Shown: positions 1 through 11,560, counted from the stretch's first letter. The stretch: 64,000 nt of DNA from Erythrophleum ivorense (GCA_026724425.1 JAIUCV010000084.1:2412001-2476000), one strand, 5' to 3'. Notes: generated from the letters alone by a model not told the origin. Made by a program: numbers and translations.

Positions 1-628
1 ATCTAGATGATGCATCCAAATGTTTCATCTGAATGTCGTTTTGACTTCAGCTTAACGACATATATTTTTTACATGGTGTCCCGTTTCATAATAAATAAAC
101 AAAAATGACATACATGTCTAATCTGATCTTGAAATCGAGGGTTCGAGAGATTTTCCACCTTGCGAGAGTTGGTGAGTTTGGAGATTTGGATACCCTATTC
201 GAGATTTAAAAAAAAAAAAACATTGAGAAATTTTTTAGATTTTGTGAAACATATATATGGGTGTTAATTGATTGGGAGATTTGGATATGGGAAATAGATT
301 TGGGGTTCCTGTCACATTTTCAGTTTTGTGATTCAAAATATTTGGTTAAGATTTAATCATTTATTTAATTTGACAGTTAGGTTTTCTTCGCTTAATGCAT
401 ATGAGGTATATCTAAATATTTTGCCAGTCACACCCCTTCAAGTCAGCGTGCTGGTTGAGATTCAAACCCAGGGCCTTAAGCACCAATCTTGGCGTATGCT
501 TATAACAGATGGAAATAAACAAGATTGAGATTCAAACGAAAACATTGTAAAGAAGTTCTCAACATGCAGATTAACAATTAAAAAAGAAATCAGATTAAGA
601 AAACATTACAGAAAATGATAGACAAGAA
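1..628. other. Intergenic, no gene seen
   Basis: AT-rich DNA with a short poly-A run near 209-220. I see no coding exon, hairpin or terminal repeat that I can defend. The part next to 629 is probably the 3' untranslated region of the reverse-strand gene that follows. Confidence 0.4.
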
Positions 629-967
629 CTAGATTTTGGCTTCACTATCCGTTGAATCATTCTTCTTCCTTCGCTTCACTTCTAACTCTTGAGAACTGGT
701 TTCTTCACTAGACGTTGAATCATCATCATGAGCTGGTTCAGGTGACCTAGCTCTCATGCGAAGTGCTTTGTAGGGAGCCTTTCTTGCAGCATCAGCTTTC
801 TTCGACTTCATTTCCAAATCTTTTGAACCGGTTGCTTCGTTATCCACATAATTATCTTCGGGCTGTTCAGGTGACTGAGCTCTTATGAGAAGTGCTTTGT
901 ACGGCTGCTTCTGATGACGAGAAGCCACACGTAGTGATCTTCTTGGCTGCTGAGATTTATCACTCAT
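629..967 (-). CDS. Small basic protein with an internal duplication, unknown function
   Basis: A single uninterrupted reading frame of 112 residues, ATG to TAG. I do not recognise the family. The protein is rich in Lys, Arg, Ser, Glu and Asp. It contains two related blocks: residues ~20-50 with QPYKALLIRAQSPEQ, and residues ~64-97 with APYKALRMRARSPEP. Each block is followed by an acidic Ser/Thr stretch and a basic cluster (MKSKK, VKRRKKN). The basic clusters and Ser-Pro sites would suit a nuclear phosphoprotein, but that is inference. No signal peptide or membrane segment is visible. Its base composition is less AT-rich than the surroundings, which supports real coding sequence. It could also be a surviving exon of a larger gene or a lineage-specific gene. 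Confidence 0.5.
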   Translation of the reverse strand: MSDKSQQPRRSLRVASRHQKQPYKALLIRAQSPEQPEDNYVDNEATGSKDLEMKSKKADAARKAPYKALRMRARSPEPAHDDDSTSSEETSSQELEVKRRKKNDSTDSEAKI

Positions 968-2304
968 TGGTTTTAGAATTAATATTAAAAGATCAATGGA
1001 ATGAACAACAAGAGGGTGCTAAATAGAATGAGAGAGATGAAGACTGTTTATGAGGATACGTAAGTGTCTTTGGAGGACTCTAGTGATTGGCAATTTATAT
1101 TACACCTTCTTCTGAAAAGATATATATTTTTTTGTCAAATAATTTATCATACGGATTTGAAAATAGAGGTATAGGATCTAGACATACATACAAACATGGT
1201 CTAAAAAGCGATAAGATATATGAACATATAATTTTGAAATTATTACTTAAAATTTTATTTTGGCAATAAGTACGTAAATAGTATTAAAAATTTAAAAGAT
1301 AGAAATATTTCATATAAATCTATAATTTTAGAAAATGGAAAACAATATTTCTATATATATGTTGTATATTTGGTAAAAAAAATTGGATATGATTTTTTTC
1401 CAATTGTGTTTTAATTATGGACAACACAGATTCATTTAAAAAAGAGAGAGATTATGTATATTATTATGTGGAGTACGTTTAAATATATTTAATTTTTTAA
1501 TTTTGTTTTTTGATATATCTTTTTTCCTTATAATTTTCAAAAAGTAATATTCACAATATTCATTTTTAATTGCACAAAAAGAATTGTTCGAAGAACCAAT
1601 GTATTCTTGCAGGAAAATACTATTATGTTATCGAAGTTAACAATGTCGTTAAAAAGAAATGTTGATACGCACATAAGTATTAGATTGAAGGTTATATGTG
1701 ATAAATTTTTCAGTTTGATAGTTAAATTGCTAGTTAAAAACCTTTGAGGTTTAGAGTGTAAGTGGCTACAACTCTAATAGTTTTTTATACGTTTTCCTAT
1801 TATAAGAACTAAAAAAAAAAAGGTTGAATATGTCACCATGTATTTGGCAGAATAAGAAGCATAATCTCTAAATTTTTCAAAAATAAAAATATTTTCTTTA
1901 CTTTTGAAAATATTAAAAAAAACAAAATTTATAACTCAAAGTAAATCTTAAACCTATGAAGAGGACCAAACTAATCCTTGAGAGAGGTGCAATCCACGGA
2001 TAGACTCTCTCTTTAGGTATTCAAATGAGTCGAAAGCAAAGGCTCATATCTATGTGGCCAAATGGGTTATGATTTACACAAGATAGGATTATGCACTATA
2101 AATATGATTTTCAATAACTTGACAAATTTTACATTATTTTAACAATTATTTTAACATAAACGAATAAGTTTGAACCATCCTTTAAAACGAAATAAAATAA
2201 ATTTGGCCCTATAATTTAGATATACAAACATTATCACTTAATTTGGGATTGTTGATAATATCTACATAAAAGCATGAATTTTCATTACATATATATATCT
2301 ACAT
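968..2304. other. AT-rich intergenic stretch
   Basis: Low-complexity A/T DNA with no convincing coding exon or RNA gene. Short reading frames here begin at non-ATG codons and have compositions typical of noise. The first ~100 bases probably hold the promoter and 5' leader of the reverse-strand small gene ending at 967. Confidence 0.4.
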
Positions 2305-3202
2305 AAAACGCACAAAAAATTCCTCAACTTTTCAAAATTTCACGTTTTATTCCTGAACTGTCGATTGCACGATTAATTCCTCAACTTATTAATGATTGTT
2401 TGAAATTGGGTTTCGTTTAATTAGGCATTAACGACAGTTAGACGGAAAACGAGTCCGACGTCGGAGTTTATATTCTCAGACACAAAACACACAAAAAATT
2501 CCTCAACGTTTCAAAATTGAACGTTTTATTCCTGGACTGTCGATTGCACGATTAATTCCTCAACCTATTGATGATTGTTTGCAATTGGGTTTCGCTTTAT
2601 TAGGCGTTAACAACAATTAGACGGGATAACGAGTCCGTTAACTTAAAATCAATTTTCTTCGGAGCTTATACATCACAAACATCACATCTGTTAAGTAAAT
2701 CGCAGCTGGTTCTTTGTGATGTTTTTCATGCTTTTGGTGTCTCAATTCTTGGAAATCACCTCTGCTCACTGTTGGTAATTTAGGGTTTGTGGTTTTGGAA
2801 AGAAGTGAACTTATGTGATAACGCCGGTGAAGAACATATAAGCTCCGACGAAAATTGATTTTAAGTTAACGGACTCATTATCCCGTCTAATTGTCGTTAA
2901 CGCCTAATAAAGCAAAACTCAATTTCAAACAATCATCAATAGGTTGAGGAATTAATCGTGCAATCGACAGTCCAGGAATTAAACGTTCAATTTTAAAACG
3001 TTGAGGAATTTTTTGTGCGTTTTGTGTCTGAGAATATAAACTCCGACGTCGGACTCGTTTTCCGTCTAACTGTCGTTAATGCCTAATTAAACGAAACCTA
3101 ATTTCAAACAATCATTAATAAGTTGAGGAATTAATCGTGCAATCGACAGTTCATGAATAAAACGTTAAATTTTGAAAAGTTGATGAATTTTTTGTGCGTT
3201 TT
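2305..3202. mobile_element. Foldback DNA transposon with long inverted arms
   Basis: Two arms of about 365 bp lie in inverted orientation (2305 to ~2670 and ~2840 to 3202) around a ~170 bp centre. Both ends read AAAACGCACAAAAAATTC inward. Each arm is itself a tandem pair: the motif CACAAAAAATTCCTCAAC starts at 2311 and again at 2490, a period of about 179 bp. No transposase frame is present, so this is a non-autonomous element. The long internally repeated arms resemble foldback or Mutator-like elements. The flanks are (AT)n, so I could not define a target-site duplication. Confidence 0.75.
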
Positions 3203-3206
3203 CCCA

Positions 3207-3226
3207 TATATATATATATATATATT
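3207..3226. repeat. (AT)n microsatellite
   Basis: A short pure AT dinucleotide run directly beside the right end of the foldback element. Confidence 0.7.
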
Positions 3227-3371
3227 GGGAAGCCAACATTTTCTTGATTGAAATTTATATATGTGATTTTGTTATCATTTACAAGCTATATGTATCATTT
3301 GTGCTTCCTTTTTTACTTTAAAATAGTTGTACAACAGCTAATTTATTTAATAGCTCGCTTATCTTTCTCTT

Positions 3372-4049
3372 TGGCATCTCCAACCATACCCCAATTCACA
3401 CTCCAAATGCCATTTTAGAGTAAAATTTGCTTCAACCCTACTCAATTTCAACTTCAAAATGGAATAGTGCCATTTTTTCTTCGAATATGGATCGACCCCA
3501 TTTTCAACTCCTCCATTTTAAACTTGAAATTTTTTAGTTACAAAGTAGTTATTTAAAGTTTAAATGATTTCAGTACAAGAGTTATAAATTTTATATTTTC
3601 TTCAACTAAATAAAATGTACATGACATATATTTAATAGAATAGATAATCATCAAAACTGATACTAAATTTAACAATACAGAAAAAGTACTGAAATTTGAA
3701 ATAACATCAAACGTATGGGAAAATATTCAAATGGTGATCATAAAATTAAAATCCACTTTGTGCTGTTATTTTTATGTGGTGTAATGTGTTTTTTATTTAT
3801 ATTATAATGGTTAAATTTAATTAAATATAATCGTTTGTGAAAGTTTGAAAGAAAAAAAATAAAGGGTTAATTTGTAAATTATATAGATAAAGTATAAGTT
3901 TAGTGTGAATAATAAATAAGAATATACTTAGCATATACTTGAAACATTATTTTTCAAAATAGAAAATGGAATAATGCATTGGAGAAAAACACATCCTCAT
4001 TGTGGAGTTACTCCAAGAGTCCAAGAGTTTTACATAGGAGATGCTCTTA
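3372..4049. mobile_element. MITE-like element with GGCATCTCC / GGAGATGC ends
   Basis: The stretch opens with TGGCATCTCCAACC and closes with AGGAGATGCTCTTA, an imperfect inverted terminal pair. In between it has the A/T-rich 'ccattttcaa / ccattttaaa' texture common in Brassicaceae MITEs, and it contains no reading frame. No target-site duplication could be matched, so family and exact ends are uncertain. Confidence 0.4.
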
Positions 4050-4908
4050 CCTCGCTTGGGTTTGCTTTCAATTACTTGCTTTTAAAAACATTTTAGTAAT
4101 TACGTACCCGTTCAATTATGTTTCTTAAATATTTGTGTATGGTTTATCCACTCTTTATTAAGCTACGCCAAGTGTTGGAGGAAGTTGACAGTTATCAAGT
4201 AATTGATTAGTTGACGAAGTTATTCGCCTAATAACTTTGCTACAAACCTTGATGAGTAGTTGTCTTTTTGAAAGTTGGCAACCGAACTTTAGTATAGTAT
4301 AATACTATAATGCTCTCGAAAAATGGATACCTCTTTCAGCTGCAGTTATCTTTTATCGTCGCATTTATATATACATGAACTCCTAACAAAAGCTTGAAAG
4401 CCTTTTATCAAATCAAATCAAAAAAAAAAAAAAAACTCCTAACAAAAGCTTGTATCCTATAGTGGTGGGCAAGCAGACTTGTATTGCAAGAAATGGCAGT
4501 GGATACATTTCTCCTGAACGACACTGAAATCAATGATAACGGTGAGCTCATTGTTGATTATACTATTTTGACTATCCATAAAGAATAAACTAGTGAATTA
4601 TTCTGTGTCCATCACCTGATTGAAAGCTTGTCCTGTCGCAGGTTGGTTTTACTGTCTAAGTCTTGTTTCTCTTCTTCCAATAAGGCAATAAAACTGTGTA
4701 TCCTTTTCTTGAATTGACAAGCAATATTGTTTCTGGCCTCATATTTTCTAATTAGACAGATAAAACAAACGGCCTACGTACCCGCTCGTGTATTTAAACC
4801 CTAACCAAACCATAAATCGCAAGAGTGATGTGGGATTCCATGAGGCGCAGTCACAACCGTGTGAAAATTTAACCAATATTACAGTAAAAGATTAGCTTCA
4901 AATAATGG
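4050..4908. other. Intergenic, no gene seen
   Basis: Moderately AT-rich sequence with no supported exon. A direct duplication of 'actcctaacaaaagcttg' is visible near 4379 and 4434. The right part may include the 3' end of the reverse-strand TMN transcript. Confidence 0.35.
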
Positions 4909-5242
4909 TTATAATTCATCACATAGTACAAAAGAAACACATTTCTTCATTTTGTTTCTCACAAGTATATTTATTTTGTGAACTACAATAAAACCAAAAC
5001 AACACAAAAGCAGAAATAAGGTATATTTATTTCTACTCAAAAGTTCAGAACAAAAAACATATAAGGGGAATATTATAAAGGTCCGAAAATTAAAAGCATC
5101 CAAAAAAAAAAAAGAAAAAAAACATGTAAAATATTTGGACTCTACAAGTCTAGTAACTGACAAAAAAGAAAAATAACAACACCTGAAAAATTGCTCAAGA
5201 TAAAAGCAAACATCAACGGCTGAGATTTTTCCCGTCAGGTAA

Positions 5243-7204
5243 TCAATCGATTTTGACAGATGAAAAGAGATAATGGACGAAGTAAAAGGAAGTGAGGAAG
5301 CCAATGGTTCCAGTAGCGAGCATGATTGCAATTGCCATAAGCAGAGAGTAACCAATGTAAAGCATTGCCGAGACCGGTCCGCTCAGACTCTGCAGATCAA
5401 AGACCAAATAGTTGATGGAGTAAGCAAAGACGTACAATGCCACCGAACCAGACGCATAGAACGCTTTCCACCACCATCGCCAATCCTCGACGCATAGGTG
5501 CATATAGGTCAAGACCACGGAAACTTCCGCACACACGACAACCAAAAGAAGCAGAACTATGAGTAAGAACCCGAACACGTAGTAGAATCTCCCTAACCAT
5601 ATGCTGGAGAAGATGAAGAAGAGTTCTATGAATAAGGTTCCGAAAGGAAGTGTTCCTGCTCCGAGGACGAGAAGCCACGACGGGTATTTCCGTTCTGGGA
5701 TTTCCCTTGGAATCTGGTTGGTCCTCACTGGGAACTGGATTGCTTCTGCTTTTGTCCCTAAGAATCCTCCAAACAAGGTGAGCGGAACGGAGATGCAGAA
5801 CCATAGAGCTATGAGCTCGAAGTAGAGCGATATCGGGATCGCACCAGTGCTGTTGCTGTGCCAGAGAAGGAAGTTGAGTACTGTTAGTATAACAAAAGCA
5901 ATACCGGGGAAGAAACATGCGATGGACCATGAAAGTGATCTCCATCCTTCTGAAGTTCCCTTGACGGTTCTCCAGAGACGAACACCAGCGTACCCAGCAG
6001 CAATCCCCAAGAACAGGTAGAGAATAATCATCCCTGTTAGTAACATTCCTCTTGAAGCAGGCGACATGAATCCAAGTGCTGCGAAAACAATTGTGACAAC
6101 AGCCATTCCTGTGATCCGAACCCCGTCTCCCACCATAATGCAGAGAAGCTTCGATAGTTCTGGTTCTCTGAACACATCTCCGACGACAAGTTTCCATCCA
6201 GAGAGCTCCTCATTCATCTGTGCCTGAGCTTCCTTGTCCAGCTCCTCGTACTTTGTCAAATCCCTTCTCACTGTCCTCAGGAATATGACGAAAACTATAC
6301 CCGCGAGAAAGAAGATCACCATAAGGGAGTTCAGAATAGAGAACCAATGGACACGAGCACCTTCCATTTTCAAATACGCATCCCATCTCGATGGCCATCT
6401 TGTCTCACTCCTAACGAATTCAACTTCATAAGTGAAGGTTATTCTCTCGTTCTCTTTAATGATCTGAGCTTTGTCAAGCTCCAATGGACAGTTAACCGAA
6501 GGAACAGGGTCATACATGTGAAGCTGCTTCGCCATTTTGTCAGAATCATACTTCACACTACAGGGAACAACCTCAAAGCCAACTATCTCATACCCGAGAG
6601 CCTTCTTTTTATCAGCTTCAGAGATCACACCCATACCTTCTTCACCCGTGCCAATCACCTCCATGACATTCCCTTCATACTCATGGACCAAGACCTTAAA
6701 CTTCAAATGATTAATGATGTAATCATCATTGCTGTTAGGCGGTGAATATCCAACAGGGTATCCAGTCCACTGGATGGTAACCCCATTCTGCTTGGCGAAT
6801 CTCAAAGCTGGCAAGTTATCAAGAATCATATTCACTTGGTACAACTCACGAGTCCTCTGTTTCAAGAGCTTGACCTCATGCTCGTTCAAAGGACTCGTGG
6901 TGCAGAGATAGAGAGACTCGTTCTTGTTCATCCGAAACCTATAAGCAGAGTTATCAATCTGATCCCCCATGAGAAGCTCCCCAAGATTCTCAGCGCTCTT
7001 CTTAATGCCCTCAATCGGTTTGCAGTAGGGAAGACTGTAGAAACCGAAAGGAAGCTCGGTTTCAATAGACGTCAAGGAATTGACTTTGGCGAAGATTGGG
7101 TCTCCGTTTGAATATGTATGCATATAACTCCCTGGCAAGTAGAATCCATTGCAAAGCTGACTAACAAACACCAGCAAGACGAAAACTCGGTACACAGCAA
7201 ACAT
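5243..7204 (-). CDS. Transmembrane 9 superfamily (TMN/EMP70) protein
   Basis: One intronless coding exon of 653 residues. Residues 1-20 form a signal peptide (hydrophobic, ending near LCNG). Residues ~21-285 are the lumenal domain (FYLPGSYMHTYSNGD, ELPFGFYSLPYCKP). A first membrane helix lies at ~289-310 and a cluster of eight more helices fills the C-terminal half. The protein ends in VKID, the KxD-type tail known to direct Golgi localisation in plant TMN proteins. The family acts in endomembrane cargo and ion homeostasis; the exact substrate is unknown. The frame extends upstream without a stop, but I chose the ATG at 7204 because it opens the signal peptide and lies just after a good splice acceptor (ACAG at 7217-7214). 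It looks intact. From memory the closest Arabidopsis gene is At4g12650 (TMN12). Confidence 0.93.
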   Translation of the reverse strand: MFAVYRVFVLLVFVSQLCNGFYLPGSYMHTYSNGDPIFAKVNSLTSIETELPFGFYSLPYCKPIEGIKKSAENLGELLMGDQIDNSAYRFRMNKNESLYLCTTSPLNEHEVKLLKQRTRELYQVNMILDNLPALRFAKQNGVTIQWTGYPVGYSPPNSNDDYIINHLKFKVLVHEYEGNVMEVIGTGEEGMGVISEADKKKALGYEIVGFEVVPCSVKYDSDKMAKQLHMYDPVPSVNCPLELDKAQIIKENERITFTYEVEFVRSETRWPSRWDAYLKMEGARVHWFSILNSLMVIFFLAGIVFVIFLRTVRRDLTKYEELDKEAQAQMNEELSGWKLVVGDVFREPELSKLLCIMVGDGVRITGMAVVTIVFAALGFMSPASRGMLLTGMIILYLFLGIAAGYAGVRLWRTVKGTSEGWRSLSWSIACFFPGIAFVILTVLNFLLWHSNSTGAIPISLYFELIALWFCISVPLTLFGGFLGTKAEAIQFPVRTNQIPREIPERKYPSWLLVLGAGTLPFGTLFIELFFIFSSIWLGRFYYVFGFLLIVLLLLVVVCAEVSVVLTYMHLCVEDWRWWWKAFYASGSVALYVFAYSINYLVFDLQSLSGPVSAMLYIGYSLLMAIAIMLATGTIGFLTSFYFVHYLFSSVKID

Positions 7205-7213
7205 TTTCCCTTC

Positions 7214-7604
7214 CTGTATTGAAACAAAAAACCAATAATCCTTTTCAACAATGCTTGATTCAAAATCACTCCGAAACAAGTCAGTTTCATAAAATCGAAA
7301 ATCTAAATGTTCGTGTATATAGATCAAGCCACCAAACGTTGATGCGTGATAACCAGATTCGGAATTGACGTTAAACAGATTGCGAGATCAAAAAGATGGA
7401 AACAGTTCGTCGAGTTTCAAATTGGAAAATCAGATCCCATCGGATCATAAACGGAAACTAAAACTCCAAAAGCTAATTGATAATTGGTATGAGTAAGAAC
7501 GAAGATCAATGAAAATGTGTATACGAAATACCAAACCAAACGCCAAAATCAAAGACGATGCAAACGACAGATCTCAGAATCTCGCGAAATGAGAAAGAGC
7601 AAAC
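7214..7604 (-). other. 5'-UTR intron of the TMN gene
   Basis: On the reverse strand a donor CGTCAG|GTTTGC lies at 7605/7604 and an acceptor ATACAG|GAAGGG at 7214/7213, nine bases before the start codon. This gives a leader intron of about 391 bp. Leader introns are common in plant housekeeping genes. Inferred from splice consensus only. Confidence 0.6.
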
Positions 7605-7672
7605 CTGACGCAGATCCAGGTTACGAGATCTTCAACGAAGTCAGATCCAGGGGTACGAGAAGGAGCTCTTGT

Positions 7673-7697
<25 letters not shown>
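7673..7697. repeat. (TC)n microsatellite in the TMN leader
   Basis: An uninterrupted TC run on the plus strand, so GA on the transcript strand. It lies in or just upstream of the untranslated first exon of the TMN gene, a typical position for CT/GA tracts at plant promoters. Confidence 0.75.
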
Positions 7698-7704
<7 letters not shown>

Positions 7705-8331
7705 AGTCACGCTGCTAATCTCCTCTTGCCTTGCTTAGAGCGTTCGCAAAGAGCGAATAACGAAAATCAAGAATATCGTGGGTGGGGTAGTTATTCCCTG
7801 CGACGCAAACACATGTGTCGGTGATACGATCACCGTTCCTCACTTCATCTAATGTTGTCACTCGGGTATTTTGTTATTTAGCGGAAAAAAAATTGAAAAT
7901 TATTTTAGGCAAGAAACTGAATGTGATTCTACTCTTATCAATTTTTTATTATTTTTAATAAAAAATTATAATCATAATTTGTATGTATTTTTTTGGTAAA
8001 AATAGTAATATGTTTGTCTTTCTTTTTTCTTTTGGTAAAATAATAATAATAATATGTATATGTAATCCCGATAATTGTTTAATTGCATAATTTCAAATGG
8101 TTATAGTTATTATTTATTAGTTTAAAGCTACTATTCCATTGTATAAAATATTAGAAAATACCAAAATAATTTTTTTCCAAAAATATAATGTGGTTTGGTA
8201 TGTCTCAAAATTATTTAAATATTGATGAATTGTCTATTGTAGATGATAAAACGTTTTTGTCGATCTTTGTGAAAAAAAAAAAAACAAAGTGAAAAGTTGC
8301 CTAAAAGACGATCGTGGAGATTAAAATGCAA

Positions 8332-9651
8332 CTAGGTGGTAATATGCGCCCTTGCGCGGGGTGAAAAATTTATAAACTACTTTATTAAATATGATTTTAA
8401 AATTATTTGCAATGAAAATAATTTAATAGGTTTTATGTATATGATAATATTATTTTTGATAAATAATATTTTTTTGTTAATAATTTAATTACAATTATAA
8501 TGTTCTATTAAAAATCATATTAAACAAAAAAATACTTATAAATTTATTTTAGTTTTTTATAATATCTTATCATTTTAGTTATTTTTATAATATATTTTTG
8601 AACCACCATCTAACTTTATTTTCAATGTGGGAATTTCAAATCATACTCATATTTTTTATCATTTAAGTATAATAAACTTCTATTTATTTTTAAATGTTAC
8701 CAAAACTTAAAAAACATATTATTTTAAAATTTATTCAAAAATATTAAATATATATAAATAGATAGGTTTATTAAATTTTATATTGTTTTTCAATTATTTA
8801 AAATTACACATACTTCAATAGAAATTTTATAAAATTTTAAACTTTTGATCAAATAAAAATATTTACCATATTTTAAAATTGTGCTAAAATTATGATATAA
8901 TATCTTAATATTTTAATATTTTAACTTCTCATTATGTAGAAATTTTATAATATTCAACTTTTTGATAAAAAATATTTTAAATATTTTAACTTTTTAACCA
9001 AGTTAAGCTATCAACTTTTTCACAGTGAAATATTTATAATAATATAAATTTTATTTGGTTTAATTATATAGTTTTATTAAAAAACCATATTAAACCAAAT
9101 ATATATTGATAAATTTGGATACTTATAAAATTAAGCTTCCAATTCTTATGGTTTCTTATCATTTTGGTTCTTTTTATAATAGTTATACATTTTTATTTTC
9201 AATGTGGGACTTTGATGATATACTTATTTTTTCATCATCTCAATAATTGATATCTGTTTTTAAAAATTCAAATTATAATTTGTGTAAAAAAAAGTACAAT
9301 TTTTAATATATGGGTAATGTGATAATTTCTTTATTTCTATAAAATTTAGTCCAACCAAGAAATGAGAGAAAAATGTAGTATTTAAGCAAATGATTAATGT
9401 GATATATTTGATAAGATATGGAAATAATGATAACATCTTTATAATTAAATGTTGAAATATGTATAAATAATTGATATAAACTATTCTCTAACCAAACTAA
9501 TACAATGACATATAATGTAATTAATCTAGTAATTTTTGTCTTAATTAATATTTGTTTTGAGAATGATTATGGTGATAACACATCATCATGTCAATTTTGT
9601 TAATACCACATGACACAGGTTATTATTGTAGTATTTTCTCTTTAATATATT
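8332..9651 (-). mobile_element. Helitron, non-autonomous, reverse orientation
   Basis: Read on the reverse strand, the 3' end is CTAG at 8335-8332 followed by T, with a GC-rich hairpin (CCCGCGCAAGGGCGC) just before it, the Helitron 3' signature. The 5' end is near 9651, where the reverse strand reads TAATATATTAAAGAGAAAATAC, a degenerate form of the usual Brassicaceae start; the initial TC is altered. The body is AT-rich and noncoding. It holds two diverged tandem copies, visible from the paired motif CAATGTGGGA at 8623 and 9200 (offset ~577). Confidence 0.7.
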
Positions 9652-9889
9652 AGGGTTTTTTCAATTATTAATATGTTGGATCTCATAGTAGAGTCATAAC
9701 TCATTTGTTACTGTAGAAAATTAAAGGAATTAAATGATGTTTGAATGTTACTCATCAACAACTCTTTTTTTATAAATATAAGCTCTTTGTTGTTGAGGAG
9801 TACCTTCAACAATGGTTGTTGAAGAGTAACCTTCAACCGATGGAATTGGACCGATATTTAACTTGATTGTTGAAAATAAGAGCCGTCTA

Positions 9890-10330
9890 ATGATGTTAAG
9901 GGCGATTAATTGTCAAGGTGAAACAAAAATCGGTGAGATGATTGCAGAGTTGATCATAGTTTTCATAAAATAGCTCGGACATGAGAATGTGGTTAAGATA
10001 ATCACTCATAATGCTTTGAATTTTGTAAAACGCTCGTGTAGTCATTTCAACTAAGTTTCTTACTATCTTTTGAACACCATATGTGGTTCACACCTTGAAC
10101 CTTGCTTTGAAGAACACATGTGCACTATTATTAAAGCACAAGAAACAATGAAGATGTGTATGAATGTTGTTATTGGATAAAGTCTATCAGTGAGGATATG
10201 ACTTGGATCAAGAATTTCATTATGAACTATAAAATGAGGCTTTTAATGTTCATTGAGCATTGTAAAATTAAGCTCTTTACAATTGCTTTTACAAAGTTTA
10301 TAATCTATCTTGTTAACTTTTAATATTACT
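9890..10330 (+). pseudogene. hAT transposase remnant (DUF659-like)
   Basis: Fragments in shifting forward frames resemble plant hAT-type transposases. In order: GEMIAELI, then LGHENVVKIITHNALNFVK, then TPYVVHTLNLALKNTC, then DMTWIKNFIMNYKMRLLMF. Family members carry the order 'TDNA.NYV', 'TPC..HTLNLALK', 'IKNFI..H.MRL'. Several in-frame stops and at least one frameshift interrupt it, so it is dead. No terminal repeats were found around it. Confidence 0.65.
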
Positions 10331-10960
10331 TAAGAATATATGAAGTTTAAGATCATTAAATTTATTTAAATACATAAAAAATATCATTAAATTTATTTTA
10401 ACTGGTTTGCCTCCATAGTTCTGATGTTGAAGAGATACAAAAAAAGATAGAGGAAAAACAGATATGGATAAGTAACCAAATGTGTATAGACAAAATGCAA
10501 TCACAAATGTAATAAAACATTCAAAATAATTATGATTTATGATTATGCAGTGTTTTTTTATAATTCATTGATTTTACTTTATAATGTATAAATAATATTC
10601 ATAACGAATCTTTAATAACATATGTGAAATTTGCAAGAAGAAAAAAAAGAAAAAAATTAATAAATTTATATGTATAAATAATAACAAATTTAGAATTAAG
10701 AAAATTGTTTTGTTGATCATTTGTCCTTACCATTCAGACCTTAAATTAAAAGTTGAATTAAAAATATGACTCGGTTAATAATATGATTTTATGTAAGATG
10801 AGATCCGTATTTTATTCGAACAGAAACCACATAACTTGTCTCGGGTATTTTAGGCTAATATTTTTATTATTCGTTATGAAGATTTTGGTTGTGAAGGCCC
10901 AACCGAAGCCCATCAATGAATCCTGCAGATGGAATCAGATAACTCCGTCGACAAAATTTT
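10331..10960. other. AT-rich intergenic stretch
   Basis: No exon, RNA gene or defined transposon end is visible. The A/T density fits decayed transposon sequence continuing from the hAT remnant. Confidence 0.35.
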
Positions 10961-10963
10961 AAG

Positions 10964-11560
10964 TTGATCAGAAACCGTCATCAGCGCTCGTATCCGCCGA
11001 GATTTCGAACCACGACCTTGACGAGAACGAAAGAGATGAGTGTCTTAGTCGATGAGATTGCGCCGATTCGCGAAGAGAATGCGGCTGAGTATCGTCGTAT
11101 GGTGGAGAAGTATTGGGATCATGTGGCGAAAACCGATGTAATTTTGTGGGTTGATTGTTTGGCAAATCTGGCTTAGGGTTTCGATATGGAGGATATGCCG
11201 CCACTAATGTGGGGTTATAATGGTGGAAGTTATAGTGAAGGATTAGCGCAACATCACTGTGAGAAGGAGAAGAAGCGTCCTTGTTGGGGGGCTTAGTCAT
11301 CCTTTATGCTAGGCTTGGGCTTCATCAGGTAGAATTGATTTTTCTTTTTTTCTTTCCTTGTTTCTTTGACATGAAGTATCAATTCAAGTTTTGTTACTTA
11401 TGTGAAACGCCAGGGGAAAAACATGCAGCTCAGTTTCGTAAAGAAATTCAATTATTCCCTCTAAGGAGCTAGATGAATGTAAGGATCAAACTTTTCAAAC
11501 ACGAAGATCATTTTGGCAAATTCGATGTGGCATCTTATATTGCTAGACCTCTAGGTAATC
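10964..11560 (+). pseudogene. Unidentified coding remnant, possibly several exons
   Basis: Three pieces have coding-like composition: 11035-11140 (MSVLVDEIAPIREENAAEY, then RRMVEKYWDHVAKTD), ~11183-11300 (DMEDMPPLMWGYNGGSYSEG), and 11473-11560 (MNVRIKLFKHEDHFGKFD, then VASYIARPLG). They are separated by stops and intron-like stretches. I do not recognise the family. It may be a decayed gene or a gene fragment moved by a transposon; no full-length frame can be joined with confidence. Confidence 0.3.

Noticed and set aside
120..170. Possible tRNA-like 'gggttcgaga' motif
   Set aside because: No acceptor stem or D-arm partner could be folded around it, so it is not a tRNA gene.
5273..7111. Several long open frames on both strands across the TMN gene
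   Set aside because: They are shadows of the 653-residue TMN coding exon in other frames. None has a recognisable domain and several begin at non-ATG codons.
7205..7327. N-terminal extension of the TMN frame
   Set aside because: It lies across an inferred leader intron and precedes a clean signal peptide. Family members begin at the hydrophobic leader.
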